Notes: generated by a model from the sequence alone, not told the origin. DNA of 64,000 nucleotides from Bacteroidales bacterium (GCA_017451385.1 JAFSPS010000002.1:62001-126000), one strand, 5' to 3'; shown: positions 9,558 through 19,834, counted from the first letter of the stretch. Numbers and translations: made by a program.

Positions 9558-9759
9558 GCATAAAAACTTATTTATAGAAGTCTGCTTATATGCTGTTGCC
9601 TGTGGTCTGACGGCTGTCATATGGCGTTTATCTGTTCTGTTCTGGCTTCGTCAGTCTGTCTTCGGCGCATAGATGGTTGTTGGTGACGCCTGCGTGCCGA
9701 GAGAATCCAGTAGTAAAGAAGGCTATGGATTTGTTTTTCGGGGACATTGGATGATGTAA

Positions 9760-11031
9760 TCAGTCATTAGCATCTACGACCACTTGTTCTGTTATTCTGC
9801 TACGTTGTTCTAATAGAATTGTGCGTCCATTGACGATGTGGTCTATTATCTCTTGTGTGTAGTAGCGAATAGTGATTAGATGCAGGCCTGAGTTGTATCG
9901 GACGTTGTATGATGGGTTGAGGTGCTCGATAAGTTCGTGAAGGAGGAGTTCGTTGTGGTCAATACATGCGGAGAAGCTGAGGGCAGAGTTTTGCATCATG
10001 TTGATTCGGATGCCTGCGGAGGCGAAGTGTCCGAAAATCTGTTGTAGTCCGTCCTCGGCAATGAAGGAGAAGTCGCGTGTGGCTATGGATAAGAGTGTTT
10101 GGTTTGGGCGTATGATATAGAGCGGGGTGGAGGGTTTTAGGTGTTTGAAAGGGCCAACAATGGAGCCTTCAGCCTCGGGGGTGAGAAACGATTTGACATA
10201 AAGAGGAATCTCTTTGTTCTGTAGGGGTTTTACGGTTTTTGGATGAATGACGCTTGCCCCATGGTACGAGAGTTCTATGGCTTCGTTGTACGGCATTTGG
10301 TCAATCTTGATGGTATTGTTGAAAAAGTGAGGGTCGGCATTGAGGAAGCCTGGCACATCTTTCCATATCACCATCTTTGACGCATCGAGGCAGAATGCGA
10401 ACACTGCTGCGGAATAGTCGGAGCCCTCGCGGCCGAGCGTCGTTGTGCTGCCGTCATCTGCACCGCCGATGAAGCCTTGTGTGATGGCAATCAGCGTGGT
10501 GCTGTCGTCTCGTAGCGTGGCGCCGAGTGCTGAAATGTTCTTTTGTGTTGTAGTCCAGTCTATACGTCCCTCGCGGTGTGTGCAGTTGGTGCGTATAAGA
10601 TTGCGAGCATCCATCCATCGGTTCGCTATGCCGATGTGGTTGAAATAGTTGCTTACAATGGTAGTAGAGATTAGTTCGCCAAAGCATACAATGCGGTCGT
10701 AGTCGTTGTTGTAGTCCGTAGGAGGGAGAGATAGCTCGTGGTCCAGCTGGATAAACAAAGAGTCTATGGCAGAAAGTGCGGGGCCGCTGTTTTCGCCATA
10801 GAGGTCGAGGACTATCTGCCGGTGATAGTCATACAGCTTTTTGAGGCGCTCCTCGCGTTCCCTGACGTTGCAGGTCTGAGGAAGCATTTGTTCGAGGGCG
10901 TTGGTGCTTTTGCCCATAGCGGAGATGACAATCACCATAGGTGCTTCGCCCTGCCGTTTGACAATTTCTGCGGCGTTGCGTACCGATTTGGCGCTATTGA
11001 CTGATGCTCCGCCGAATTTATAGACAATCAT
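9760..11031 (-). CDS. lysC: Aspartate kinase, monofunctional
   Basis: Aspartokinase phosphorylates aspartate, the first step to lysine, diaminopimelate, threonine and methionine. The 423-residue protein begins with the kinase signature VYKFGGASV and has the GREGSDYSAA segment near residue 210 of the amino-acid kinase fold. The C-terminal 130 residues resemble ACT regulatory domains, with SxxxQNSALSFS-like text. There is no fused homoserine dehydrogenase. The N-terminus is well placed 30 bp after a TAGGTTTG promoter box. Which end product inhibits it cannot be read. Confidence 0.93.
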   Translation of the reverse strand: MIVYKFGGASVNSAKSVRNAAEIVKRQGEAPMVIVISAMGKSTNALEQMLPQTCNVREREERLKKLYDYHRQIVLDLYGENSGPALSAIDSLFIQLDHELSLPPTDYNNDYDRIVCFGELISTTIVSNYFNHIGIANRWMDARNLIRTNCTHREGRIDWTTTQKNISALGATLRDDSTTLIAITQGFIGGADDGSTTTLGREGSDYSAAVFAFCLDASKMVIWKDVPGFLNADPHFFNNTIKIDQMPYNEAIELSYHGASVIHPKTVKPLQNKEIPLYVKSFLTPEAEGSIVGPFKHLKPSTPLYIIRPNQTLLSIATRDFSFIAEDGLQQIFGHFASAGIRINMMQNSALSFSACIDHNELLLHELIEHLNPSYNVRYNSGLHLITIRYYTQEIIDHIVNGRTILLEQRSRITEQVVVDAND

Positions 11032-11060
11032 TTGTTTGTGATATTATGGTTCTATGACGG

Positions 11061-11068
11061 CAAACCTA
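11061..11068 (-). promoter_or_regulatory. Promoter -7 box for lysC
   Basis: TAGGTTTG on the minus strand fits TAnnTTTG and lies 30 bp upstream of the lysC start. Confidence 0.5.
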
Positions 11069-11132
11069 TCGTGATATCGTGAGAGAGTTAGGAATAATGA
11101 GGTCTTCATTTGTTTTATCGTCTTCTACAAAT

Positions 11133-11147
11133 AACTTCGTAGGAGTT
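11133..11147. repeat. GTA-loop hairpin repeat copy
   Basis: AACTTC-GTA-GGAGTT arms followed by the conserved spacer ATCAATAGAAACTAT, as at 9490 and 19820. It lies between lysC and the alpha-2-macroglobulin gene. Confidence 0.65.
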
Positions 11148-11207
11148 AATATCAATAGAAACTATCTGTTTTCTTAAAATCTTCCCATTCTTAATCATCT
11201 TAAAATC

Positions 11208-14200
11208 TTAATCCACAGTAATCCTTCTGCCAGCACCAATGGCGCGGAACTCGGGAGCATAGAGGCTTTGCATGACGCTGAGTCCTGTGCCAAAGTTGCC
11301 AGCCTGTGTGGCGAAGAGGTCGTAGCTAATCACGTATTTGCCTTTGTCCATTCTGTCGATATAGATGTGCATGGCTGTGTTGGTGACGGCGGCATAGTAT
11401 CTTAATCCGTCGTTCCAGCGCCATCCCGAGGCACTGCTTACGGGTTCGAAGCCGGCGGGGCGTCCTTCTTTCAGCTCTAGATATTCTAAGTGGCGGTCGC
11501 AGCTGACCAGCAGTTGTACTCTCACGCGGTCGCCAACTTTGACATGCGAGTTTTCACGCAGTTCGCTCGCCTTGCCGTCGGCACCGATAAGAAGATAACT
11601 CTTCTTTATCGAGATGCCCATCTCCATGGATTCTATGTTCTCTAAGTCGTCCACATACTGCCAATAGGCGGCTCCCCAGCCGATGCTTTCGTTGTGCTGG
11701 CGGATGGTAACCACATTCATGTCGGGCGTAATATCGCTGGCTTTCCATCGTTGGGCCACATAGCCTGTGCCCGCTTGAGCTGTGCTCTCTATGGTGCGTT
11801 GCCCCACCGTTATTGTGGCAGGCTTGCCTTCGGTCAGCGGTTTGGTGTCCTCAAGTAGTGCGGTGATGGCAGCCACCGATGCGATGTCGCTCTTCCATGA
11901 GGTTGTTTGTTTTTGTTTCAGCAGCCATTGACGCATGAGGGCTATTGATGTGCTGTCGTCGGGTGTGACTTCGCTGAAGGCTTTTATCAGCATAGCCTGC
12001 ACCTCGATGGGGTGCTCGTTCCACAGAAAACCGGAGACATTGTCGCGCCAGTACATACCCATCTCGTCGCTCTCTAACGAACATTCTTTGAGTTGCTTGA
12101 TGAGTTTTTCTGCCAGGTCATCATTGTCTGCGCGGCTCATGATGATTGCGAGTTGTGCGCGGCTGTAGAGACCTGTGTAGTCGAGGCATTGTTTTTTGGC
12201 GTTAGCCATATAGTAGTTGTAGGCTGCTCGAGCGTTTTCGCTCACTTCGATGTCGGGGTAGCAGCTGTGGATATAGAGGAACTCGGCATCAACGACATCT
12301 TTTATGTTATGCTCTTTATAGTGCTGGTATTCTATTGCCGCCTGCTGGTCTATGTACTCCATGGCGTTGTCGATGACGGATGACAGTGAGCGGGCTTCTT
12401 GTTCCGACAGGCTGCCCATGAGACGTAGCATATAGCGTGTGGTGTAAACAGATGAATATTCCCCGTCGGGAATCCAGCTCCATCCGCCATCATCGTTTTG
12501 TGTGGCTTTTATTTTGTTGGCGGTCTGCTCCAATTCGTTGTTAATGCGTTCTTGGTCGAAGTAGTTGGCAATCTCTTCAATACGTTGCTCCTCGTTTTCA
12601 GCTTCTTGTAGCCACGGGGTTTCTTCCATCATGGTCTGCTTCAGGTCCTCATTCATGGACAGCCGTGATTTTGGAGCGTTGGCACTGTCGCTCTGCCATT
12701 TTGCCACCACCTGTTTTATAGATGGATTGTCTTCTACTATGCGTTGTGCCACTTTGTTGCAGAAGTATTGGTTGAAGAGGTAGATATTGGAAGGATTTTC
12801 ATGTTGAGAGACATAGGGCAGAGACTGGATGGCGAGCCAGATGGGGTTGGCTGTGAACTCAACAGCCAGCAGGCGAGGTTCGCGGCTGTCGCTTGACGTC
12901 ATCGAAGGTATGGTATAGCTTTTCTCGCCACTACCGTTTACATACATAGCCTGCGACTCGGTAACCATCTGGCGGTTGCTAAGCACTGGAATAATGCCTT
13001 GCTCGCCGTCGTTGTGCTGTTGAGTGCGTGCTATGGCTTTGTACTGTACGGCATAGCAGTCCGTTGGCACTTCGAGCTCAAATAGGGCTACCTGACTACC
13101 GCCAGCGGGCACAGTGATGGCCGTTGACAACTTGTCCTCGCTATTTTTAATGCTATTAGCGTCGTTGGTATTTTTGATAGCTTTGTTTTTAAGTATGCTG
13201 CCAGTCTCGATATTGGTCATCTCAAGGCTTACAATGACATTTTGTTCCTGTTCGGTGAGGTTGCTAACCTTGACAGCGAATGTCAGGATGTCGCCCTGCC
13301 GCATGAAGCGCGGCACCATGGGCGTCACCATAATCTCTTTGCGAGAGACAATGTTCTCAAGGAGAGAACCCACTTGTATGTCGTTGGTGAAGGAGAGGGC
13401 ATTTATTTCCCATTGTGTCATTACGTCGGGTAGGGTGAAGGTCACTGAGGTGTTGCCTTCAGCATCGCTCGTAAGGCATGGCTCGAAGAAGGCAAGAGTG
13501 TTAAGATTCTCGCGCATCTTCACCTCTTCGGCGGGAGCTTGTTCTTCGGTTTCTACTTCTTCTTCCACGGATGCATCGGATACGACTTCTTGTAGCTCAT
13601 TCATCTCTGATGGGGCTGCAGAAGCGGTCATCATATCCATGGACTCATATACAAGTCCTCCTTTGGCACGAAGCATGCTTTGGAAGAATCTATCGCGTAT
13701 GCGAGCAGGGTCAATAATTCTATATTCCAGAGGCTCGCGGCTCTGATAGCTGATGCCTGGCGAATAAACTTGTAAGTCGTAGCTGTTCAGATAAATTCTG
13801 TCGTACCACAACTGCCCAATGCTGCGGTTGTTGCGCCATGGCCAAAGATGCCAGTCAAGACTGCCATAGTTGTTGAGTGCCGCATCAAACATTGTCATCA
13901 CCGAGGTAGCTTGTGTCCCGATGCCGTCTTTGTTTTTTATCTGTAGTGTCCATTGTTCGGTGGAGCCAGGGGTCAGATGGTCGCGCAGAGTTGTGAGAGT
14001 GAGGTCGAGTTCTTTGTGTCGGAATTCAACGTTGATGAAGTGCTGTAGTTGTTCTACAATTCCGTCTTTCACGGCTATAAGGCGTATGGTGCATCCGCCC
14101 AGCATGGCATCGCTTATAGGTATCTGTATGTCTTGGATGCTGTTGTCGAGTGTCGCCAGCTTGCGTTTGCATCCGCCATTGCCGTCGCTTATGGCGATAT

Positions 14201-17009
14201 ATACTTGAACGTTCTTGTGGCGGCTGCCTATGCGAAGATGCACGAGGTCTCCCACTACCGCTTTCTGTTGGCTGACATCGCTCCACAACAAATCGTTTCC
14301 CGTATAGCGGGTGGCATAGCGCGATGTGAGAATAATAATCTTTGAGTCGCTGATGGTATCGCCATTGCTGACGGCAGAAAGCCGTATGCGATAAACTCCG
14401 TCGGGTAGGTCTTGTAGCGGCACACGAGTCACGGCATCGGAGAGGGTGGTCGTGACATCTATGTCTGCCATATTCTGTGCCACAGGCCACTGCTGCATAT
14501 CTCCTTCGGCGGCATCGTAGGCCATGGATGGGAAGCGTTGTGCGAACTCGTCGCGCGACAGCGAGTGCGAAATGGCGTAGTCGCAATGAGGGTGTTTCAG
14601 CAGCGGTTGTTCGGGGGCTTTCAGTCGTTCGACCACTACATGGACTTTGTCGCTTATGGGGTTGCGGTCGAGGTTCTGGTAGCGGAATGACACATGTTTG
14701 AATTCGTCCACCCATTTGTCGTTATCTATCGTCAGATAGCCTGTGCTGTAGCCTATCCTCATGTCGAGAGTCTGCTCGTGGGTTTCTCCGTTGAGGTCGG
14801 TGACGGTGGCATGCAGTGTGTATATGAAGATAGTGTTCTTATCCAGCTCTACATTTGTGTCGGGTTCAGGGGTGAAGTTTATGGAGAAATGGCCGTTGGC
14901 GTCCGTCGTAGTTTCGCCCGAAGCGACCACCGCTGGCTCTTCCCGTCGGTACCACCACCAGAAGTTGCTCCTGCGGCGTTCTATAGTGTAGCTCACTTTG
15001 GCATCATTGATGGGCACTTGGCTATAGCTGATGGCGTCGCCCGACAGGTGTGTCACTTGGTTAAAACGCTGTTCGTTGTCGTCGTTCTGCAAGGTTATGG
15101 TATAGGTGGGTTGCTTGTAGGCTTCTACTTTAATGTATTGGCGTCCCGTATTGATGTCAAGAGAGGAGATTTCGAGGCGGTAGGAGCCAGGCAGACAGTT
15201 GTCTGGCAGTTTCATGCTGCCATATACAATGCCGTTGTCATTAGTGGTCTTTTCTTCAGATGCTATTTTGCGCGAGTTTATGTCGCGCATTGTTATTGTT
15301 ACGGGAGTGTTAGCAACCACCGTTGCTTTCTTCCAGCGGTCGCAGCGGTAGATTAAAAGGCTGTAATGCACCTCTTCGCCAGGTTTGTAAACAGGACGGT
15401 CCAGCATCATGGAGTAGGAGGTACGCACTGTCGTATCGGTAATGGCGATGGTGTTGAGTGAGCAGCTGTGGTATGTTGTGTGGCCGTTGTGGGTCACCTT
15501 CAGACGATGGTGGCGCCAGCGGTAGCTGTCGTTATTCTTGGGTGGCAATAGTTTGTACCATCCGTCTTTTTTGGTTTTTGTACTGGTTATGGAAATATAT
15601 TTGTCGTTTCCATCGTAGCGCTCCAGTACCACCGAGGCATTGGCTATAGGAGTGCCGTTTTTGCCATTGACGAGGTATCCGTTCAGCAATGAGTTGCTGC
15701 CGTTGACTCCGGAGAGGAATACCACATCGCTACATTCAAAAGACACGGCCTCCAATCCGTTTTCTTTGAAGTCTGCTGTTGCCGAGACCATCAGGAGGTA
15801 GCGTCCTTCGGGCAGAGGTGGGATATAGATGTAGAATTGTCGGTCGTGATAGTCGTCGCCACAGTCCACGTCCATAGTCCATTCTTTTATGATTTTATTT
15901 CCATTAACATGGTAAGAGTCGTCTTTCTCTCCTTGTTCCGTTACGCGGCAGTAGATGCGACTGACGTTTCTCGCTTTGATGGTGGTCATGTTATGCTGTT
16001 GGGCGAGTTCTACGCCGAGAGTTGACAATGAGAAGTGAGGCAGCGTGATGCGGTGTCGCAGTTCTACACATTCTGCAAGGTCTGGATATTCGTTAACGAA
16101 CTTGTTTTTTCGCAGGTTGTGGTAAGAGGTCTTTAGGTCGTCCGCTATGCTATTCGCTTCTTTTTTATGACGTTCTATCAATATATTGCAGTATTCTAAG
16201 GCTTCCGTATAATGTCCCGCGCTATATAACATATTGGCAATCTTCGAGATAAAACATTCGGTCAGTTCTTCCTTACTGTTTTTGTATTTCTCTATCATTT
16301 TTTTCCAGTCCTCAATGGTGGTTTTGACGCCGTTGGGAATCATGTCCTGTGCCGCGAGTAGTTCTTTGTCAATGTATATTCTTATGTAGTCGTTGTCATT
16401 CTTATGGAAATCTGCTAATTGCTTCAGTAGGTCGTATTTGGTTCGAGCATTGTCGGTCATGGCTATCTCTTCTCGCATCAGCATGTCGTAGAGTGTCGGG
16501 GTGAGAGAGAAATAATTTTTGTCACCATTGCTACGGCATAAATGTATGTAGGGTTCTATATCTGTCTTTTGTAGCATGGCAGTGTTTGCCAAAGCAGCTT
16601 CGCGGTGCATGGCTTCTTTTCTTTGTCGTTCTTCCTCGGCTAAGGAATAATGCACCTTAAAACCGCTGTACATGTGCGCGAGGATGCTGTGGCATACCGC
16701 TTGGTCAGCCTCATTCAGCAAGGGCAGTATGGCTTCGAGGTGTGCAGTGCTGCTGTCTATGGGGTCTTCTTGGTAGGCCATGGCTATGTGTGCCTCGTAG
16801 TAGGTGGCTATCAGCAACTCGTGTGAAAGCCCCTTCTCTTTGGCGGTGGCAATCACCTCGCTCACTGTCTTATGGGCACTTTTATATTGTTGTGATCGAA
16901 TCTGACCGTCCAGTGCGTTCCAGATAGTCTCGTAATTACTTTGTCCAAACATGGTAAAAGGTATTAAGATACAAAATGTTATTGCAAAAAGGAAATGCTT
17001 ATGGAACAT
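11208..17009 (-). CDS. Large alpha-2-macroglobulin family protein
   Basis: A 1933-residue exported protein. After a signal peptide (about 22 residues) there is a helical repeat-like region to about 320. A carboxypeptidase-regulatory-like domain follows near 440-500 (GYLVNGKNGTPIANASV), then an MG2-type domain (DRPVYKPGEEVHY). The A2M core has FTLPDVMTQWEINA near 1190, and an alpha-toroid region carries GGWSWIPDGEYSSVYTTRYML near 1530. The thioester motif CxEQ is absent: the matching place reads HENPSNIYLFNQY. It therefore cannot trap proteases covalently the classical way. Bacterial A2Ms are thought to protect the periplasm from proteases. It lies 50 bp after the barrel gene and is probably in one operon with it. 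Confidence 0.88.
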   Translation of the reverse strand: MFHKHFLFAITFCILIPFTMFGQSNYETIWNALDGQIRSQQYKSAHKTVSEVIATAKEKGLSHELLIATYYEAHIAMAYQEDPIDSSTAHLEAILPLLNEADQAVCHSILAHMYSGFKVHYSLAEEERQRKEAMHREAALANTAMLQKTDIEPYIHLCRSNGDKNYFSLTPTLYDMLMREEIAMTDNARTKYDLLKQLADFHKNDNDYIRIYIDKELLAAQDMIPNGVKTTIEDWKKMIEKYKNSKEELTECFISKIANMLYSAGHYTEALEYCNILIERHKKEANSIADDLKTSYHNLRKNKFVNEYPDLAECVELRHRITLPHFSLSTLGVELAQQHNMTTIKARNVSRIYCRVTEQGEKDDSYHVNGNKIIKEWTMDVDCGDDYHDRQFYIYIPPLPEGRYLLMVSATADFKENGLEAVSFECSDVVFLSGVNGSNSLLNGYLVNGKNGTPIANASVVLERYDGNDKYISITSTKTKKDGWYKLLPPKNNDSYRWRHHRLKVTHNGHTTYHSCSLNTIAITDTTVRTSYSMMLDRPVYKPGEEVHYSLLIYRCDRWKKATVVANTPVTITMRDINSRKIASEEKTTNDNGIVYGSMKLPDNCLPGSYRLEISSLDINTGRQYIKVEAYKQPTYTITLQNDDNEQRFNQVTHLSGDAISYSQVPINDAKVSYTIERRRSNFWWWYRREEPAVVASGETTTDANGHFSINFTPEPDTNVELDKNTIFIYTLHATVTDLNGETHEQTLDMRIGYSTGYLTIDNDKWVDEFKHVSFRYQNLDRNPISDKVHVVVERLKAPEQPLLKHPHCDYAISHSLSRDEFAQRFPSMAYDAAEGDMQQWPVAQNMADIDVTTTLSDAVTRVPLQDLPDGVYRIRLSAVSNGDTISDSKIIILTSRYATRYTGNDLLWSDVSQQKAVVGDLVHLRIGSRHKNVQVYIAISDGNGGCKRKLATLDNSIQDIQIPISDAMLGGCTIRLIAVKDGIVEQLQHFINVEFRHKELDLTLTTLRDHLTPGSTEQWTLQIKNKDGIGTQATSVMTMFDAALNNYGSLDWHLWPWRNNRSIGQLWYDRIYLNSYDLQVYSPGISYQSREPLEYRIIDPARIRDRFFQSMLRAKGGLVYESMDMMTASAAPSEMNELQEVVSDASVEEEVETEEQAPAEEVKMRENLNTLAFFEPCLTSDAEGNTSVTFTLPDVMTQWEINALSFTNDIQVGSLLENIVSRKEIMVTPMVPRFMRQGDILTFAVKVSNLTEQEQNVIVSLEMTNIETGSILKNKAIKNTNDANSIKNSEDKLSTAITVPAGGSQVALFELEVPTDCYAVQYKAIARTQQHNDGEQGIIPVLSNRQMVTESQAMYVNGSGEKSYTIPSMTSSDSREPRLLAVEFTANPIWLAIQSLPYVSQHENPSNIYLFNQYFCNKVAQRIVEDNPSIKQVVAKWQSDSANAPKSRLSMNEDLKQTMMEETPWLQEAENEEQRIEEIANYFDQERINNELEQTANKIKATQNDDGGWSWIPDGEYSSVYTTRYMLRLMGSLSEQEARSLSSVIDNAMEYIDQQAAIEYQHYKEHNIKDVVDAEFLYIHSCYPDIEVSENARAAYNYYMANAKKQCLDYTGLYSRAQLAIIMSRADNDDLAEKLIKQLKECSLESDEMGMYWRDNVSGFLWNEHPIEVQAMLIKAFSEVTPDDSTSIALMRQWLLKQKQTTSWKSDIASVAAITALLEDTKPLTEGKPATITVGQRTIESTAQAGTGYVAQRWKASDITPDMNVVTIRQHNESIGWGAAYWQYVDDLENIESMEMGISIKKSYLLIGADGKASELRENSHVKVGDRVRVQLLVSCDRHLEYLELKEGRPAGFEPVSSASGWRWNDGLRYYAAVTNTAMHIYIDRMDKGKYVISYDLFATQAGNFGTGLSVMQSLYAPEFRAIGAGRRITVD

Positions 17010-17059
17010 GGTTTCTTAATTTATGGTTATGTGGGCTACCAATCGATATACTTTAGCTC

Positions 17060-17944
17060 TTACCAGAAGATATTGTATTGTAGTTTGATTCCGATTTTAT
17101 AGTATTTGAAACGTTCTACCTTGTCGCTGTCAAGGTATCCTTGCGTGGAAAGCTGATTGTCGCCAGCCGTGATGAGTGGTCGTTTGTCCCATTCAATAGA
17201 GCTGCTATTGATGGCATAGTCGGCAAAGAGAGCTATGGAGAGTGCTCCGCCACTATTGAAGTTTATGGTGGCACCGGCTTCTATGGCTCCCATCAGGTAC
17301 AGCATGTTGCCGGCAGCGCTCATGCTGTATTCGCCTGTGGTGCCTTGATAGTCGTCTAAAGGCATGTTTCTGTCCAGTGTAACGCCTACGCCTGACAGCC
17401 GTGGGCCCATGACCACATGGCTTGGAGTGTAGTCGGGATAGGCCATGACGGCGAGCGGCAAGTTCATTTTCACGCCGGCGGCCAGATGGAAGGTGCGGAA
17501 GCGGTCGATGGTGAAATCTATGGGGTTGCCCTGCAGTACTATCATCAGAGGTATCTCGACGAAAGTCATGCTGTAGCGTTCGTTGACCTCGTCCAAGGTG
17601 AAAATGTTGTTGGTTCTGATGGTACGTGGTCCGGAGTTGGTGGTGATGCGTGTGTCGCGGCTCACTACGGTGGCGATATTCTCCTCTTTGAGGCTACTTG
17701 ACGAGTGGTTGAAGCAGATGCCGCTTCTTATGCCGAGGTGTCGGAAGAAGAAGTATTCATACTCTACATCGATGCCGAAGCTGAATCCTCCAACGGTGTT
17801 GGCGTTAGGCATCGTCAGGACGCGTGCTATGCCGGCGTTGATGCCTGCCCCGAGGTGAGATTTCAGGTATTTGTCTTTTTTTGCCTGTGCCATAGCCATT
17901 GTGCTGATGGCGAAAAGCAGCAGGCATATTATTGTTTTCCTCAT
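17060..17944 (-). CDS. PorT-like outer membrane beta-barrel protein
   Basis: A 294-residue exported protein starting MRKTIICLLLF with a signal peptide ending MAMAQA. The rest alternates polar and aromatic residues with regular strand-like segments and ends in a short amphipathic strand with terminal aromatic residues (YNIFW), typical of outer membrane barrels. PorT family (pfam13568-type) is the nearest type I recognise. An in-frame ATG at 18031 would give 29 more residues without a signal peptide, so I chose 17944. It sits between the T9SS-sorted protein and the macroglobulin gene, all on the minus strand. Confidence 0.75.
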   Translation of the reverse strand: MRKTIICLLLFAISTMAMAQAKKDKYLKSHLGAGINAGIARVLTMPNANTVGGFSFGIDVEYEYFFFRHLGIRSGICFNHSSSSLKEENIATVVSRDTRITTNSGPRTIRTNNIFTLDEVNERYSMTFVEIPLMIVLQGNPIDFTIDRFRTFHLAAGVKMNLPLAVMAYPDYTPSHVVMGPRLSGVGVTLDRNMPLDDYQGTTGEYSMSAAGNMLYLMGAIEAGATINFNSGGALSIALFADYAINSSSIEWDKRPLITAGDNQLSTQGYLDSDKVERFKYYKIGIKLQYNIFW

Positions 17945-18030
17945 GCTAAAGAAATGTTTGTTTTGCTGATGCCTCGTTTGTGATTTAATGCTATGGTCTG
18001 TCGCAATGGTTGCCGTTGCAGTGAGAGGCA

Positions 18031-19722
18031 CTACAGTACTACTACTTTAATTATGTGTTCTTTCCCGTTGCGGTCGCTTATGCGAAGCAGGTAAAGTCCG
18101 GCTGGTGTGGAGGCGGGTATGCGCAGTCTGTTGCCTTCAGTGTCTGCAATGGTGCGTCCTCCGGTGGTTGTCAGATAGATATGCGAACAGTCTATCCCAT
18201 CTACGCTGACGCTCTCGCCTCTGTGCACGGGGTTGGGGCTCACGATGGCAGGGGTTCTATCGGCCTCGTCAATGCCCAGAATGTTGACGCAGATGGTGTC
18301 TGTCGGCATCCATAGGGTGTGTTCCTCGTTGATGGCTATTTCGGCATAATAGCAGCCTTCCAGCGGGCTGTAGTCTGCATTGTGATAGAAGTCGCTATGA
18401 GCGCTCCGAATCAGGTTGCCATTGCGATACCAGCGATAGGCCATGTAGCCGTGCCAGCTGTTGTTGTCGTCATACGGCAGGTAGTGGTCAAAGGTTATGA
18501 GGCGTTCGTCGAAGAGCACCAGCTTGGGTACGGGAGCACCATGTACGAGCAGAAGGTGCAGTATCGTGGTGCTGTCGCAACCGTTGGAGCCAACGTTGTG
18601 CTTGGCATAGGTGCCGCTATGTCTGCGCCATAGGTTGTCCCAGAAGAGCGAGTCGCTGGCATTGATGTTTATTTCGCCAGTTAGTCGGTCATTGATGTGC
18701 AGGTGTAGTATGTCGGAGCTGTCGCAGCCGTAAATAGTGGTGTCGTAGTGCACGAAGTCGCCATGCTGTGTTAGTTCGCGTCCGAAGAACATGCGCATAT
18801 CGCCATCGCAGATAGTGTCGTAGATGTGGCGTGTCTTGGTGTCGTGGGTGTTTATGGAGAATGTGCGTTGCGTCATGCAACCGTTGGCGCCTATGGCATT
18901 GAGGCTGTAGTCGCCGCCCTCGGTGATGCAGAGGATGTGCGAGGTCTCGCCGGTTGACCACTCGTAGTCAACAGCACCTGTGGCGGCAATACAGAGTGTG
19001 TCGCCCTCACAGAAGGGATGGAGGCCGGCAATGATGACATCAGGCCTCGGCAGTACCAGCAGGTGTAGAGTAACCATGGAGTCGCAGTTGAGGGAGCTGC
19101 TGAAAGTAGCTGTGTGTGTGGTATTCTCGATTAAGGTATCCTCGCCTATAATGTAGCTGTCGCCAGCGCATATCGCTACTACGGTGTCGGTCCTCATTAT
19201 TGCGTGGAGGGTGACATCGAAGGCGTGCGTATGTATACAATTGTTGCTGTCTTCTATAGTCAAGGTGTAGGTGCCGCCAGTGGTTATGGCGATGCTTTCG
19301 TTGTTCACGTTATTCACCATAGGGCCATGCCATGTGATGCTGTTGTAGCCGGGGATGAGAGAGGCGGTGAGCGTGTCGCTGCTGCCCTCGCAAAGCGTTG
19401 TGTCGCCAGAGATGAACAGTAGAGGAGTCTGCGAGATGACGATGCGAGCGATATATACCTTTATGCTGTCAGCCTCGCCGGCAGGTCTTTCGATGGTGTC
19501 CACAATAGTGTTAGTGCCGCTTTCGCGCAGGGTCATACCATGCCATGCTATGCTGTCGCCATAACAGATAGTGTATTGTTCGCTCACCGTGTCGTATATG
19601 TAGCCGCTTGCACTGTCGGCAAGCGCAGGGGCTATCCCGATGGCTGAAAGCAGGCAAATCAGGAAAGGTATCCCCAGCAGAAAGCTGGAACATTTGGTGC
19701 TTTGAGTTTTAGGTGTTGTCAT
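18031..19722 (-). CDS. T9SS-sorted cysteine-repeat surface protein
   Basis: A 563-residue exported protein. After a signal peptide (ends about residue 35, APALADS) come at least five repeats, each starting with a Cys-x-Gly-Asp/Ser motif (CYGDS, CEGSS, CAGDS, CEGDT, CDGD), resembling Ig-like or SprB-type repeats. The last 75 residues, from SPNPVHRGESVSVDG to GLYLLRISDRNGKEHIIKVVVL, form a type A T9SS C-terminal sorting domain. The protein is therefore predicted to be exported through the type IX system and attached to the cell surface. Ligand or function is unknown. It is first in the minus-strand block that continues to the macroglobulin. Confidence 0.85.
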   Translation of the reverse strand: MTTPKTQSTKCSSFLLGIPFLICLLSAIGIAPALADSASGYIYDTVSEQYTICYGDSIAWHGMTLRESGTNTIVDTIERPAGEADSIKVYIARIVISQTPLLFISGDTTLCEGSSDTLTASLIPGYNSITWHGPMVNNVNNESIAITTGGTYTLTIEDSNNCIHTHAFDVTLHAIMRTDTVVAICAGDSYIIGEDTLIENTTHTATFSSSLNCDSMVTLHLLVLPRPDVIIAGLHPFCEGDTLCIAATGAVDYEWSTGETSHILCITEGGDYSLNAIGANGCMTQRTFSINTHDTKTRHIYDTICDGDMRMFFGRELTQHGDFVHYDTTIYGCDSSDILHLHINDRLTGEININASDSLFWDNLWRRHSGTYAKHNVGSNGCDSTTILHLLLVHGAPVPKLVLFDERLITFDHYLPYDDNNSWHGYMAYRWYRNGNLIRSAHSDFYHNADYSPLEGCYYAEIAINEEHTLWMPTDTICVNILGIDEADRTPAIVSPNPVHRGESVSVDGIDCSHIYLTTTGGRTIADTEGNRLRIPASTPAGLYLLRISDRNGKEHIIKVVVL

Positions 19723-19819
19723 CTCTTTGAGGTGGTTTTAGCACAAAAGTCTTCGTTTGTTATCTTGCGCGAATGATGCCTGTTGAGAGGTATGCTGTAT
19801 TCAAGGGATTTCTATAAAT

Positions 19820-19834
19820 AACTCCGTAGGAGTT
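19820..19834. repeat. GTA-loop hairpin repeat copy
   Basis: A perfect AACTCC-GTA-GGAGTT palindrome followed by GCATATCAATAGAAACTATT, the same spacer as at 9490. Confidence 0.7.

Noticed and set aside
14100..14300. A possible thioester or protease-trap motif in the macroglobulin
   Set aside because: No Cys-x-Glu-Gln sequence exists in the 1933 residues; the expected place reads HENPSNIYLF.
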